Source: Halalkalibacter hemicellulosilyticusJCM 9152 (lineage in GTDB: Bacteria > Bacillota > Bacilli > Bacillales > Bacillaceae_D). From it: DNA of 64,000 nt. Numbering within the stretch: the stretch's first letter is position 1; every line of letters begins with the position of its first letter. Of the stretch, positions 39,448 to 49,339 are shown piece after piece. The notes under the pieces were generated by a model. The model had not been told where the DNA came from. It searched no databases and was given only the letters and a program-made list of their open reading frames with translations. Location: assembly GCF_000513115.1 (NCBI RefSeq), contig NZ_BAUU01000003.1:62001-126000 (forward strand). The letters are read 5' to 3'. The position numbers and the translations under genes were made by a program.

Positions 39448-42400
39448 ATGTTCCTCAAACGACTAGAGGTCGTCGGATTTAAATCATTTGCTGAAAAAAT
39501 GAATATTGATTTTGTTCCAGGTGTAACGGCAGTCGTTGGACCAAATGGAAGTGGGAAAAGTAATATTTCAGATAGTATACGCTGGGTTCTTGGGGAACAA
39601 TCGGCGAAGTCATTAAGAGGAGCAAAAATGGAGGATATCATTTTTGCTGGAAGTGATAGTCGTAAACCACTAAACTATGCTGAAGTGAGCTTAATACTAG
39701 ACAATGAGGATCAATACATAGCGATCGATTATAGTGAAGTCAGTGTAACGAGGCGGGTTTATCGGTCGGGTGATAGTGAGTATTTTATTAATAAGCAGAT
39801 TTGTCGTTTAAAGGATATTGTTGATTTGTTCCTTGATTCTGGACTTGGAAAGGAAGCCTATTCAATCATTGGCCAAGGGAAAATAGAAGAAATTTTAAGC
39901 AATAAGCCTGAAGATCGTCGTGTCATTTTTGAAGAAGCCGCCGGCGTTTTTGAAATATAAAACGAGAAAAGTCAAAGCCGAGAAACGTTTAACCGAGACA
40001 CAAGATAATTTACTTCGTGTGGAGGATATTCTCCATGAGCTTGAGTCGCAAGTGGAGCCATTAAAGGAACAAGCTTCACTTGCGAAGGAATATTTAGCGA
40101 TTAAAGAGGAATTAAAAGAAATAGATATTGCCTTAATGGTGTTTGAAATTGAGCAATTACATGAGAATTGGCTATTAAAAAAAGAACAACTGGCGACAGA
40201 GACGGAGAAACTTCAACATCTAAATGAAGAGTTGACTGATTTAGAAGAGCAGCGTCTTAAGGTACGTGAGAACTTAAGTAATATGAGTCAACGTCTATCT
40301 AATATGCAGGATGAACTCCTTCATTCTAGTGAAGAGTTAGAGAAAAATGAAGGTCGTAAAGAAGTATTAAAAGAACGACGGAAAAATGCATCACAACATA
40401 AAGAGCAGTTAGAGAAATCGATTGCTGAAAAGAAAGAGCAATTAGAGTCAGCACAAAAAAAGTTCGAAGAAGAGCAGAAGAAAGAGCAAGAAATTCGATC
40501 TCGTTTAAATGAATTTAAGCGTACTGTTTCAGAAAAGGAGCAGCTTGCTAATCGTTCTGCAACCGATTTAGAAGAGGAAATGGATCAATTAAAATCAGAC
40601 TATATAGAAGTTTTGAATGAACAAGCGAGTATTCGTAATGAAAAACGTTACTTAGAAGAACAAATTGATCATCAAAAAAAGAAGCAACAACGTTTGTTAA
40701 CAGAAAATGAAGATATTGTTCAAGTTCATCAAAAGTGGCTAAATGAGCTTGAGGAAGCTAAGCACAAAGAGTCGGTTAAGCAACGAGAGTTGGAGCGAAT
40801 AACGGACGAATATCGGCGAATTTCGAGTCAAGCTGAAAAGCAGGAGTCGATGTATCAACAGAAAGAATCAAAGCTGTATGAAACCTTTCAGCTTCAGCAA
40901 AAGCTCCAATCACGTGCAGATGTATTGGAGGAAATGCAATCGGACTTTTCTGGTTTTTTTCATGGTGTTAAGGAAATCCTAAAGGAACGAAATGGTAAAT
41001 TGACAGGGATACTCGGGGCTGTTGCTGAATTATTACGTGTGCCGAAGCAATATGAAACGGCGATCGAAATTGCATTAGGTGGAGCAACACAACATATTGT
41101 TGTTGATAGTGAAGAGAATGCACGAAAGGCGATTCAATATTTAAAACTGAACCGAATTGGACGAGCGACATTTTTACCTTTACCTGTATTAAAGGCAAGG
41201 ACGATACCAGCAGCCCAAGTACAGGCTTTGAGTGAACATTCAGGCTTCTTAGGTGTTGCAGCAAGTCTTATACGTTCGGATGAGCGATTTCGACCTGTAT
41301 TAGAGCATCTGCTCGGCAATGTTATTATTGCTGAAGATTTACAGGCTGCTAATGAGTTAGCCAAGAGGATTGGACATCGCTTTCGTGTCGTGACATTAGA
41401 AGGAGATGTTGTTAATACAGGTGGTTCGATGACCGGGGGGGCAGTGAAACAAAAGCAAACACCACTTCTTGGTCGTAAACGAGAACTAGAAGATTTACAA
41501 AATAAGCTTTCAGATCTAAAGAAAGTCGCCGATTCATTAGAAAAGGAAGTGAAGGAGTTAAAAAATGTTTCTCAACAATTAATGGAGAAACGAGAATCAT
41601 TAAGAGGAAGCGGAGAGACCATTAGGCAAGAATGGCAGGAGATGAAATCTCACGTTACAGTCATTGAGCGAGAGTTGGAATTGACAAAAGATCAATTTAC
41701 ACGCTTCGATCGAGAAAAAGATAGCTTTACGAATGAGATCAGTCAAATGACTGAACGGATTCAAACGTTAAACTCAACCTATGACGTTATGGTAGAGAAA
41801 GGTCAGCAATTAGAACAAACGGTAAAGGCATTAGAGCGAAAACAAAAAGAACAAAAAGAATCTGAGGAAACATTACAAGAACAATTAACGACTGGAAAAA
41901 TTGAACTTGCGCGTATAAAAGAACAATACCAAGCGATTTCGTCACAGGTCGATTATTGGGGGACGATGAAAGAACAATTTGAGAGTGAATATCGTGACCT
42001 TAATGATCAATATAAAGATTTACTTCATGAAATGTCTGACCGTACGAATGGGGAAGATCACATTAATGAAATGATTAGTGAAAGCAGGCTAAAAAAGCAA
42101 GAATTAACTGTACAAATTACATCATTGCGCGAAGAAAGAGAACAGCAAGAGCAGCGATTAGTACAAGTAGAACAAGCGCAAAAGGAAAAACAACAATTAC
42201 AGTCTGCTGTTAGCAATGAATGTACGTCGATTGAAGTAAAGGTTAATCGAATGGATGTCGATCTAGATAATCGCTTATCTTCTCTCCAGGAGGAATACGA
42301 GCTTTCCTTTGAAGCTGCACAACAGGCCTATCAGCTTACAATTGATGCCAATGAAGCGAAGACGAAGGTAAGGTTAATGAAGCGGTCTATTGATGAATTA

Positions 42401-43015
42401 GGTACAGTAAACATTGGTGCAATTGAGGAATATGAACGTGTGAGTGAACGCTATGATTTTCTTACGACACAGCAAAAGGATTTGCAGGAAGCTAAAGAGA
42501 CACTGCATACGGTTATTACTGAAATGGATCAAGAAATGACGAAACGATTTTACGATACGTATGTTCATATTCGCTCACATTTTCAAGTGATATACAAAAA
42601 GCTATTTGGTGGTGGTGAAGCCGATTTAGTTCTAACAGAGCCAGACAACCTACTTGATACAGGTGTTGAAATTATGGCACGGCCACCAGGAAAAAAAATG
42701 CAAAACTTAGGTTTGCTTTCAGGAGGAGAACGTTCATTGACAGCGATCGCATTACTTTTTGCGATACTACGTGTACGGCCTGTTCCGTTTTGTGTTCTTG
42801 ATGAGGTAGAAGCAGCATTAGATGAAGCAAATGTCAGTAGATTTGCACAATTTTTAAAGGAATTTAGTGAAGCGACTCAATTCATTGTTATTACACATCG
42901 AAGCGGGACAATGGAAGAAGCAGATGTTCTCTACGGTGTGACAATGGAAGAATCAGGTGTTTCAAAGCTCGTTTCTGTCCGGCTGGAGGAAACGAAAGAA
43001 TTAATAGAAAGTTAG
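39448..43015 (+). pseudogene. smc: Chromosome partition protein SMC, frameshifted (likely sequence error)
   Basis: Condensin ATPase for chromosome compaction and segregation. The frame breaks at a T5 run (39947-39951): the first frame ends GVFEI at 39960, while removal of one T gives AAGVLKYKTRK and joins the long second frame, for a total of about 1188 aa, the family length. Walker A GPNGSGKSNI is near residue 32. Coiled coils flank a hinge (about 500-680, with GGSMTGGAV). The C-terminal LSGGERSLTAIALLFA signature and Walker B FCVLDEVEAALDE are intact. ATG 39448 follows AGGAGGAG. A damaged smc would be severely deleterious in Bacillus, so a sequence error is likely. Confidence 0.92.
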
Positions 43016-43025
43016 GTGTGAGCAC

Positions 43026-44018
43026 ATGAGTTTCTTTAAAAAACTGAAAGAAAAAATAACCAACCAAACAGTAGACGTGACAGACAAGTTTAAAGAAGGA
43101 TTAGAAAAGACAAGAGATTCGGTCGTCGGTAAAATGAATGAGCTCGTTTCACGCTATCGCAAAGTAGATGAGGAGTTCTTTGAAGAGCTAGAAGAGATTT
43201 TAATTGAATCAGATGTTGGTGTAACAACAGTGATGGATTTAATTGATGAGATCAAGGACGAGGTTAGACTTCAAAACATTAAAGATACAAAGGATATTCA
43301 ACCGATTATTTCAGAAAAGCTAGCAGGTTTATTAGAGAAGCAAGATGAAACGGCGTTACAATTAAATGAAAATGGCATGAGTGTCATCCTCTTTGTTGGA
43401 GTAAATGGTGTAGGTAAAACGACAACAATTGGGAAGTTAGCGAACCAATTGAAAGAAGAAGGGAAATCAGTTTTACTTGCAGCGGGTGATACGTTTAGAG
43501 CTGGAGCGATTGAACAGCTTGAAGTGTGGGGAGAACGTGTAGGTGTTGATGTTATAAAGCACCAGGAAGGGTCTGATCCAGCTGCTGTCATGTATGATGC
43601 TCTACAAGCGGCAAAGGCAAGAAATATTGATGTCTTACTTTGTGATACTGCTGGAAGGTTACAAAATAAAGTGAATTTAATGAACGAACTAGCAAAGGTG
43701 AAACGCGTGATCGAAAGAGAGGTTCCTGGTGCTCCTCATGAAGTGCTACTCGTATTGGATGCGACAACAGGGCAGAATGCTCTTTCACAGGCAAAATCAT
43801 TCAGCGCCGCAACAAATGTTACAGGCATTGTTTTGACAAAGCTAGATGGTACAGCAAAAGGTGGAATTGTACTAGCGATCCGACATGAGCTAGATATTCC
43901 AGTGAAGTTTGTTGGATTAGGTGAAAAGGTTGACGATCTGCAAGCTTTTAATGCGGAACAGTTTGTGTATGGCCTGTTTAAAGAAGTGATTGAAGAGCAG
44001 GATCAAGAAGGGAAATAG
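43026..44018 (+). CDS. ftsY: Signal recognition particle receptor FtsY
   Basis: SRP receptor GTPase docking ribosome-nascent-chain-SRP complexes at the membrane. 330 residues: a basic/amphipathic N-terminus (MSFFKKLKEKI) for membrane contact, an N helical bundle, and the G domain with GVNGVGKTTTIGKLA, DTFRAGAIEQL, DTAGRLQN and LTKLDGTAKGG. It starts 10 bases after smc, the conserved smc-ftsY pairing. Confidence 0.97.
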   Translation: MSFFKKLKEKITNQTVDVTDKFKEGLEKTRDSVVGKMNELVSRYRKVDEEFFEELEEILIESDVGVTTVMDLIDEIKDEVRLQNIKDTKDIQPIISEKLAGLLEKQDETALQLNENGMSVILFVGVNGVGKTTTIGKLANQLKEEGKSVLLAAGDTFRAGAIEQLEVWGERVGVDVIKHQEGSDPAAVMYDALQAAKARNIDVLLCDTAGRLQNKVNLMNELAKVKRVIEREVPGAPHEVLLVLDATTGQNALSQAKSFSAATNVTGIVLTKLDGTAKGGIVLAIRHELDIPVKFVGLGEKVDDLQAFNAEQFVYGLFKEVIEEQDQEGK

Positions 44019-44037
44019 TACTTGTTAAGAAAAAAAC

Positions 44038-44066
44038 TTGACACATACTTTTCATTCGTGTAAGAT
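44038..44066 (+). promoter_or_regulatory. Sigma-A promoter for ylxM-ffh
   Basis: TTGACA (44038-44043), exact 17-base spacer, TAAGAT (44061-44066). It is a strong match in the 90-base gap after ftsY, so ffh and rpsP can be transcribed independently of smc-ftsY. Confidence 0.8.
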
Positions 44067-44108
44067 AATGATTCGTAAAGGGAAATCACTTAACAAGGGG
44101 TTGATGAT

Positions 44109-44438
44109 GTGTTAGATAAGACGCTCCGAATGAACTATTTGTTTGATTTTTATCAGTCGTTACTAACACAGAAGCAACGTAAGTATATGTCACTTTACTA
44201 CCTAGATGATTTCTCTTTAGGTGAAATTGCTGAAGAATTTGACGTTAGTCGCCAAGCTGTTTACGATAATATTAAACGAACAGAAGCGATGCTTGAAGGA
44301 TATGAGAATAAGCTTAAGCTCTTGTTCAAATTTGAGCAGCGTACAGATCTTATGGCGAGGTTACGAACATTGATTCATCAAAAAGCGACTCCTGAAGAGG
44401 TTCTGTCACTGCTTGACACTCTTGAGAAATTAGACTAG
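44109..44438 (+). CDS. ylxM: UPF0122 family helix-turn-helix protein YlxM
   Basis: 109-residue sigma-70 region-4-like HTH protein. Homologues are encoded beside ffh and one has been shown to modulate SRP GTPase activity. The HTH core reads [25 protein letters not shown] start 44109 follows AAGGGG. Stop to ffh ATG is 11 bases, so the two are co-expressed. Confidence 0.93.
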   Translation: MLDKTLRMNYLFDFYQSLLTQKQRKYMSLYYLDDFSLGEIAEEFDVSRQAVYDNIKRTEAMLEGYENKLKLLFKFEQRTDLMARLRTLIHQKATPEEVLSLLDTLEKLD

Positions 44439-44449
44439 GAGGCGACAAC

Positions 44450-45805
44450 ATGGCATTTGAAGGTTTAGCGGAGCGATTGCAAGGAACGTTAACGAAAATA
44501 CGTGGTAAAGGAAAAGTTAGTGAACAAGACGTTAAAGAAATGATGCGTGAAGTTCGCTTAGCCTTGCTAGAAGCGGATGTTAACTTTAAAGTAGTAAAGC
44601 AATTCATAGCAAGTGTACGTGAAAAAGCTCTTGGACAAGAAGTGATGAAGAGCTTAACGCCAGGACAGCAAGTCATTAAGGTTGTTAATGAAGAATTAAC
44701 AGCATTGATGGGGGGAGAACAGAGTAAGATTGCCGTTTCATCTAAATCCCCGACGGTTGTAATGATGGTTGGTTTACAAGGTGCTGGTAAGACAACAACG
44801 ACAGCTAAGTTAGCGAACCATTTACGTAAAAACCATAACCGTAAGCCATTATTAGTTGCCGCTGATATTTATCGGCCAGCAGCAATTAAACAGCTAGAGA
44901 CGCTAGGAAAGCAGCTTAACATGCCTGTGTTCAACCTAGGTGATCAAGTTAGTCCTGTTGAGATTGCTAAGCAAGCAATTGATAAAGCAAAAGAAGATCA
45001 TCATGATTATGTCATTATTGATACAGCTGGTCGTTTACACGTAGATGAAGAGTTAATGCAAGAATTGCAGCAAGTAAAAGAAATAGCTAGTCCTGATGAG
45101 ATTCTACTTGTTGTCGATGCAATGACAGGGCAAGATGCAGTTAATGTAGCTGAGAGCTTCAATGAACAATTGGATGTGACTGGAGTAGTGTTAACCAAAT
45201 TGGACGGTGACACTCGTGGAGGGGCAGCGATTTCTGTTAAGGCTGTTACGAACACACCAATTAAATTTGCTGGTATGGGTGAGAAGATTGATCAACTTGA
45301 ACCGTTCCACCCTGAACGTATGGCTTCCCGTATTCTTGGTATGGGAGATGTCCTTTCACTCATTGAGAAGGCTCAAACAAATATTGATGAAGAAAAGGCA
45401 AAGCAACTTGAAAAGAAAATGAGAACGATGGATTTTACGTTCGAAGACTTTCTCGAGCAACTAGATCAAGTGCGTAATATGGGGCCATTAGATGAACTTC
45501 TCAATATGATGCCTGGAATGAACAAAAAGGGAATGAAAGATTTACAAGTTGATGAAAAGCAGGTTGGGAAAGTTGAAGCCATTGTTCGTTCAATGACGAC
45601 AAAGGAAAAGCAAGAGCCTTCTATCATTAATGCAAGTAGAAGGAGACGAATTGCTAAAGGAAGTGGAACGTCTATTCAAGATGTAAACCGACTATTAAAA
45701 CAATTCGAAGATATGAAGAAGATGATGAAGCAAATGACCAATATGTCTTCAGGGAAAGGGAAGAAAAAAGGCAAAGGTCTTGGTGGATTCAAGTTACCTT
45801 TTTAG
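44450..45805 (+). CDS. ffh: Signal recognition particle protein Ffh
   Basis: SRP54 GTPase that binds signal peptides and SRP RNA. 451 residues: the N domain, the G domain with GLQGAGKTTTTAKLA near 105, DIYRPAAIKQL, DTAGRLHVDEE and LTKLDGDTRGG, then a methionine-rich M domain (about 300-440: MGPLDELLNMMPGMN and later KKMMKQMTNMSSG). The basic C-terminus is GKGKKKGKG. An SRP RNA gene is not in this window. Confidence 0.97.
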   Translation: MAFEGLAERLQGTLTKIRGKGKVSEQDVKEMMREVRLALLEADVNFKVVKQFIASVREKALGQEVMKSLTPGQQVIKVVNEELTALMGGEQSKIAVSSKSPTVVMMVGLQGAGKTTTTAKLANHLRKNHNRKPLLVAADIYRPAAIKQLETLGKQLNMPVFNLGDQVSPVEIAKQAIDKAKEDHHDYVIIDTAGRLHVDEELMQELQQVKEIASPDEILLVVDAMTGQDAVNVAESFNEQLDVTGVVLTKLDGDTRGGAAISVKAVTNTPIKFAGMGEKIDQLEPFHPERMASRILGMGDVLSLIEKAQTNIDEEKAKQLEKKMRTMDFTFEDFLEQLDQVRNMGPLDELLNMMPGMNKKGMKDLQVDEKQVGKVEAIVRSMTTKEKQEPSIINASRRRRIAKGSGTSIQDVNRLLKQFEDMKKMMKQMTNMSSGKGKKKGKGLGGFKLPF

Positions 45806-45886
45806 TTAAATCCTTTTTTATCATGTACGGTGGTATGTGATAAAAATTGATCATATATTTTAAATTTTAGTGGAGGTGTTTAACGA

Positions 45887-46159
45887 ATGGCAGTAAAAAT
45901 TCGTTTAAAGCGCATGGGTTCAAAAAAGGCCCCATTTTATCGTGTAGTAGTAGCAGATTCACGTTCACCACGTGATGGACGTTTCATTGAAGAAATTGGA
46001 ACGTATAATCCATTAACACAGCCAGCAAAGGTTGATCTTGAAGAGGAAAAAGCACTTGAATGGATGTTAAAAGGTGCAAAGCCTTCTGATACAGTGCGTA
46101 ACCTGTTTTCAAATGCTGGTTTAATGGAAAAGCTTCATAATGCCAAAAACCAAAAGTAA
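45887..46159 (+). CDS. rpsP: 30S ribosomal protein S16
   Basis: 90 residues, opening [19 protein letters not shown], with the family block [17 protein letters not shown]. It starts seven bases after GGAGGTG. It belongs to the conserved ffh-rpsP-khpA-rimM-trmD-rplS series. Confidence 0.97.
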   Translation: MAVKIRLKRMGSKKAPFYRVVVADSRSPRDGRFIEEIGTYNPLTQPAKVDLEEEKALEWMLKGAKPSDTVRNLFSNAGLMEKLHNAKNQK

Positions 46160-46180
46160 TTCTTCGAAAAGGAGAATCTA

Positions 46181-46408
46181 ATGAGAGCGTTACTAGAACA
46201 TATGGTGAAAGCAATTGTCGATCATCCAGAAGATATTCGGATTGAAGAAGTCACGGAAGGACAGACGTTGCGGTTGCAATTGTATGTCCATCGCGAGGAT
46301 ATTGGGAAAGTAATAGGGAAGCAAGGACGAACAGCTAAAGCCATTCGTACGATTCTCTATGCAGCACCTTCATCGTATAAGCGTGTTCAATTAGACATCA
46401 TGGAATAG
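46181..46408 (+). CDS. khpA: KH-domain RNA-binding protein KhpA (YlqC)
   Basis: 75-residue single KH domain with the GxxG-type motif GKVIGKQGRTAKAIRTIL. KhpA pairs with KhpB/Jag in Firmicutes and influences cell division and elongation. It is 21 bases after rpsP. ylqD, the next gene in B. subtilis, is missing; a terminator and a composite repeat occupy the gap. Confidence 0.95.
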   Translation: MRALLEHMVKAIVDHPEDIRIEEVTEGQTLRLQLYVHREDIGKVIGKQGRTAKAIRTILYAAPSSYKRVQLDIME

Positions 46409-46421
46409 TAATGTGCAAGTA

Positions 46422-46449
46422 ATGGGTGAGGGGATCCTCACCCATTTTC
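46422..46449 (+). terminator. Intrinsic terminator after khpA
   Basis: Perfect 10-bp stem ATGGGTGAGG / CCTCACCCAT with a GGAT tetraloop and TTTTCT tail. Confidence 0.9.
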
Positions 46450-46459
46450 TGTACATATT

Positions 46460-46722
46460 GAGGCTGGGACATAACGAAAGTGTTAAATTGAAGATTCGAA
46501 CAATGGGCGAACGAAGCGAATGACATATGCGAAGATTCCTGCGGGATGTAAAGAAAGCCACTGAAAAAGTTAAAACTAAACTTTTTCAGTGGCCTCGCGT
46601 AGCATGAAGAGGCTCGTCAGCTTCCCGCGGAAAGCGAAGTTATATTTTTAGGAGTGTCTTATTTACACCGCCATGTATTTATTCGGGTTCTTATTTATGA
46701 AAACACTTTTGCCTCAACCTCC
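46460..46722 (+). repeat. Family A repeat copy A3 with a nested family B hairpin
   Basis: Opens GAGGCTGGGACATAACG and closes CTTTTGCCTCAACCTCC, like A1, A2 and A4, but is about 263 bases rather than ~170. The extra length contains a complete B hairpin at 46557-46593 and flanking sequence, placed before the conserved CTTCCCGCGGAAAGCGAAG core. It fills most of the 456-base khpA-rimM gap; from 46723 to 46850 I see nothing assignable. Confidence 0.85.
46557..46593. repeat. Family B hairpin B4, inside repeat A3
   Basis: GCCACTGAAAAAGTT / AACTTTTTCAGTGGC with an AAAACTA loop. Inserted within the family A element. Confidence 0.8.
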
Positions 46723-46864
46723 TTTTGTACAAATTAAGAATATAGTCTTTGAATTTAGCTTAAAATAACAAGATGTGTCTGTTGTTACATCATGATTGAT
46801 TTAAACAAATATATTATCCATTTAGTGAGGAATATACAATACTTACGAATAAGGAGGGTAAGTG

Positions 46865-47385
46865 ATGGCTGAGGATTGGTTTCGAGTAGGCAAAGTCGTT
46901 AATACCCATGGAGTTAGGGGCGAAGTGCGGGTTATTTCATCAACTGATTTCAGTGATGAAAGATATGCGGTAGGTTCTGAACTAATGATACGCTTACAGA
47001 CGAATGAGGAAGTAAGCGTAACAGTTAGTCATCATCGCATACATAAGCAGTTTGATTTACTTCAATTTGAAGGCTACTCCTCGATAAATGATGTCGAAAA
47101 ATTTAAAGGGTGTACATTATATGTGTCTAGTCAGTATTTAACAGATCTTGATGAGGATGAGTATTACTATTATGAAATCATCGGTTGTAGCATTATGACA
47201 GATCAAGGAGCAACGATAGGAAGGTAAAGGAAATTGTTCAAACGGGAGCGAATGATGTTTGGGTTGTTCAAAGAAGTAGTGGTGGCAAGGACATTTTGAT
47301 CCCCTTTATTGATGATGTTGTTAAAGACATTTCCATAGCGGATAAAAAGATAACGATTCATTTAATGGAAGGGTTACTTGAATGA
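46865..47385 (+). pseudogene. rimM: 16S rRNA processing protein RimM, frameshifted (likely sequence error)
   Basis: 30S maturation factor binding S19. The N-terminal domain starts [23 protein letters not shown]. The frame stops at GATIGR because of a missing base at the GG at 47223-47224. Adding one G reads [18 protein letters not shown] and continues through [11 protein letters not shown] (PRC-barrel domain) to MEGLLE, stopping at 47385. The repaired length is 173 aa, normal. The stop overlaps the trmD ATG. ATG 46865 is seven bases after AAGGAGG; GTG 46862 is also possible. Confidence 0.9.
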
Positions 47386-48130
47386 AGATTGACATTTTAA
47401 CGCTATTTCCTGAAATGTTTGATGGGGTGTTTGAAACATCGATTTTGAAAAAAGCACAGCAGGCTGGAATTGTTTCATTAAATACGATTAATTATCGTCA
47501 ATTTGCCAATGATAAACATCAAAAAGTGGATGATTATCCTTATGGCGGAGGTGCTGGAATGGTACTTAAACCGCAGCTATTTTTGATGCAATCGAGCATG
47601 TGAAGCAAGCATCTGAGTATGAGCACCCTCACGTCGTTCTTCTTTGCCCACAAGGAGAGCCATATACACAGGCAAAAGCAGAACAATTAACGCAAAAAGA
47701 GCATTTGATTTTTATTTGTGGTCATTATGAAGGGTATGATGAGCGAATCAGAGAGCATCTAGTAGATGAAGACATTTCGATAGGTGATTATGTCTTAACG
47801 GGTGGTGAGATCGGAGCAATGGCTATGACAGATAGCATTGTTCGATTATTACCTGGGGTGTTAGGAAATGCCAATTCAGCTTTGCTAGATTCTTTTTCAA
47901 CGGGGTTATTGGAACACCCCCAATATACAAGACCAGCTAAATTTCGTGGGAAGGTAGTCCCGGATATATTACTTTCAGGTCATCATGAACGAATTGAGGA
48001 GTGGCGTAGAAAAGAAGCATTGAAGAGAACATGGAGCCGTCGCCCTGATTTACTAAAGGGGAAGCAGCTAAATGATGAAGAAAAGAAATGGATACGTGAA
48101 TTTTCACAAAAAAAAGATGAATCATCTTGA
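47382..48130 (+). pseudogene. trmD: tRNA (guanine-37-N1) methyltransferase, frameshifted (likely sequence error)
   Basis: SPOUT-family enzyme making m1G37, essential in most bacteria. It opens [15 protein letters not shown]. After GMVLKPQ the frame goes wrong at 47577, where CC appears as C; adding one C reads [21 protein letters not shown] and joins the second frame. The trefoil-knot motifs [15 protein letters not shown] and [11 protein letters not shown] and the C-terminal [19 protein letters not shown] block are intact. Repaired length about 249 aa, normal. Essentiality argues against a real lesion. Confidence 0.92.
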
Positions 48131-48155
48131 GAAGTTATGAATGCTATGGTATTAT
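48127..48155 (+). promoter_or_regulatory. Sigma-A promoter for rplS
   Basis: TTGAGA (48127-48132) straddles the trmD stop, followed by a 17-base spacer and TATTAT (48150-48155). It would start the L19 leader RNA near 48162. Confidence 0.7.
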
Positions 48156-48161
48156 AAGGCT

Positions 48162-48240
48162 TGTGGCTAATTGCCCGTAATTACGATGTTCCGCTGCAGG
48201 TTCGACTGATAAGAGCATCTGTAAGGAAGGAGTGGAAGTT
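48162..48240 (+). ncRNA. L19 ribosomal protein leader
   Basis: The leader before rplS carries GATGTTCCGCTGCAGGTTCG, then GACTGATAAGAGCATC. The outer helix GATG (48185-48188) pairs with CATC (48216-48219). This matches the Firmicutes L19 leader, thought to bind L19 and repress its own translation. Ends at the AAGGAGTGG Shine-Dalgarno. Confidence 0.85.
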
Positions 48241-48588
48241 ATGAACAACATTATCCGAGAAATTACGAATGAACAATTACGTAATGACATTCCAACGTTC
48301 CGTGCTGGTGATACGTTAACCGTTCACGTTAAGGTAGTAGAGGGAACTCGTGAGCGTATTCAGCTTTTTGAAGGTGTCGTCATTAAACGTCGTGGTACTG
48401 GTATTAGTGAAACATTCACTGTACGTAAGATTTCTTATGGTGTAGGTGTTGAGCGTACATTCCCATTACATTCACCTAAGATCGATAAGATCGAAGTGAA
48501 GCGTCGCGGTAAAGTACGTCGTGCTAAGCTTTATTACTTACGTACCTACGCGGTAAAGCGGCTCGTATTAAAGAAATTCGTTAAGTAG
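48241..48588 (+). CDS. rplS: 50S ribosomal protein L19
   Basis: 115 residues at the 30S-50S interface. It starts [18 protein letters not shown] and has the signature [23 protein letters not shown] 48241 is chosen behind AAGGAG; a GTG three codons upstream overlaps the signal. Control is by the leader RNA described above. Confidence 0.97.
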   Translation: MNNIIREITNEQLRNDIPTFRAGDTLTVHVKVVEGTRERIQLFEGVVIKRRGTGISETFTVRKISYGVGVERTFPLHSPKIDKIEVKRRGKVRRAKLYYLRTYAVKRLVLKKFVK

Positions 48589-48611
48589 CATGTAGAAGAA
48601 ATAATTGAGTT

Positions 48612-48657
48612 GAGGGTGTTCATATGAGGTGCTAGCCTTGTTTTGAACACCCTCTTT
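48612..48657 (+). terminator. Intrinsic terminator after rplS (family D hairpin)
   Basis: GAGGGTGTTC / GAACACCCTC arms with an inner loop and a CTTTTCATTTTT tail. Confidence 0.9.
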
Positions 48658-48702
48658 TCATTTTTATATAGGTATCTTTAAAATCCATGACAAGTCTTAT
48701 TT

Positions 48703-48731
48703 TTGGCATGAGATTTTCATAAAGGTATGAT
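48703..48731 (+). promoter_or_regulatory. Sigma-A promoter for the signal peptidase gene
   Basis: TTGGCA (48703-48708), 17-base spacer, TATGAT (48726-48731), about 40 bases before the ATG. Confidence 0.75.
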
Positions 48732-48770
48732 AAACTAAAGCTTGTTAGTTAGAAAATGGAGGGCGCCTTT

Positions 48771-49331
48771 ATGAGTGAAGAAACCTTAATAGAGGAAGAA
48801 AAAGCAGGAAAAAAAGAATCATGGGAGTGGATAAAAGCAATACTTATTGCTTTTGCGATTGCGTTTATCATTCGACAATTTTTATTTGCGCCGGTGATTG
48901 TCGATGGAGAGTCGATGGTACCCACATTGGAACATGGTGATCGAATGATTGTTAATAAAATGGCGTACACATTTAGTGATCCGAACCGATTTGATATTAT
49001 TGTGTTTCACGCTCCAGCAGGAAAAGATTACATAAAGAGAATTATTGGCTTACCTGGTGATGAAATTAAATTTGAGAACGATATATTATATGTAAACGGA
49101 GAAGAAGTTGCTGAGGTTTATTTAGATGAGCTAAGAACGAGTTACTCTTCTGAGAATCTTACTCATGATTTTGAGGCGATTATTGTTCCTGAAGACCAAG
49201 TTTTTGTGTTAGGAGACAATCGTCGCCGAAGCAAAGACAGCCGAGATATTGGCACGATTCATATGGATGAAGTAATTGGGAGGGCTAATATTGTTTTCTG
49301 GCCTTTATCTAACATAAGAATGGCGGAGTAG
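48771..49331 (+). CDS. lepB: Type I signal peptidase
   Basis: Serine/lysine peptidase that removes signal peptides. 186 residues: a cytoplasmic N-terminus, one TM segment (about 21-42), catalytic Ser48 in DGESMVPTL and Lys88 in [11 protein letters not shown]. The C-terminal box is [15 protein letters not shown] single TM is typical of Bacillus Sip enzymes. The start at 48771 follows GGAGGG; five upstream codons are not needed. The locus between rplS and rbgA is not the sipS location of B. subtilis. Symbol used generically (sip paralogues likely exist). Confidence 0.95.
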   Translation: MSEETLIEEEKAGKKESWEWIKAILIAFAIAFIIRQFLFAPVIVDGESMVPTLEHGDRMIVNKMAYTFSDPNRFDIIVFHAPAGKDYIKRIIGLPGDEIKFENDILYVNGEEVAEVYLDELRTSYSSENLTHDFEAIIVPEDQVFVLGDNRRRSKDSRDIGTIHMDEVIGRANIVFWPLSNIRMAE

Positions 49332-49339
49332 GTGATGAT

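Noticed and set aside
46460-46722. Insertion sequence
   Set aside because: Palindromic and repetitive, but with no transposase frame; treated as a non-coding repeat.
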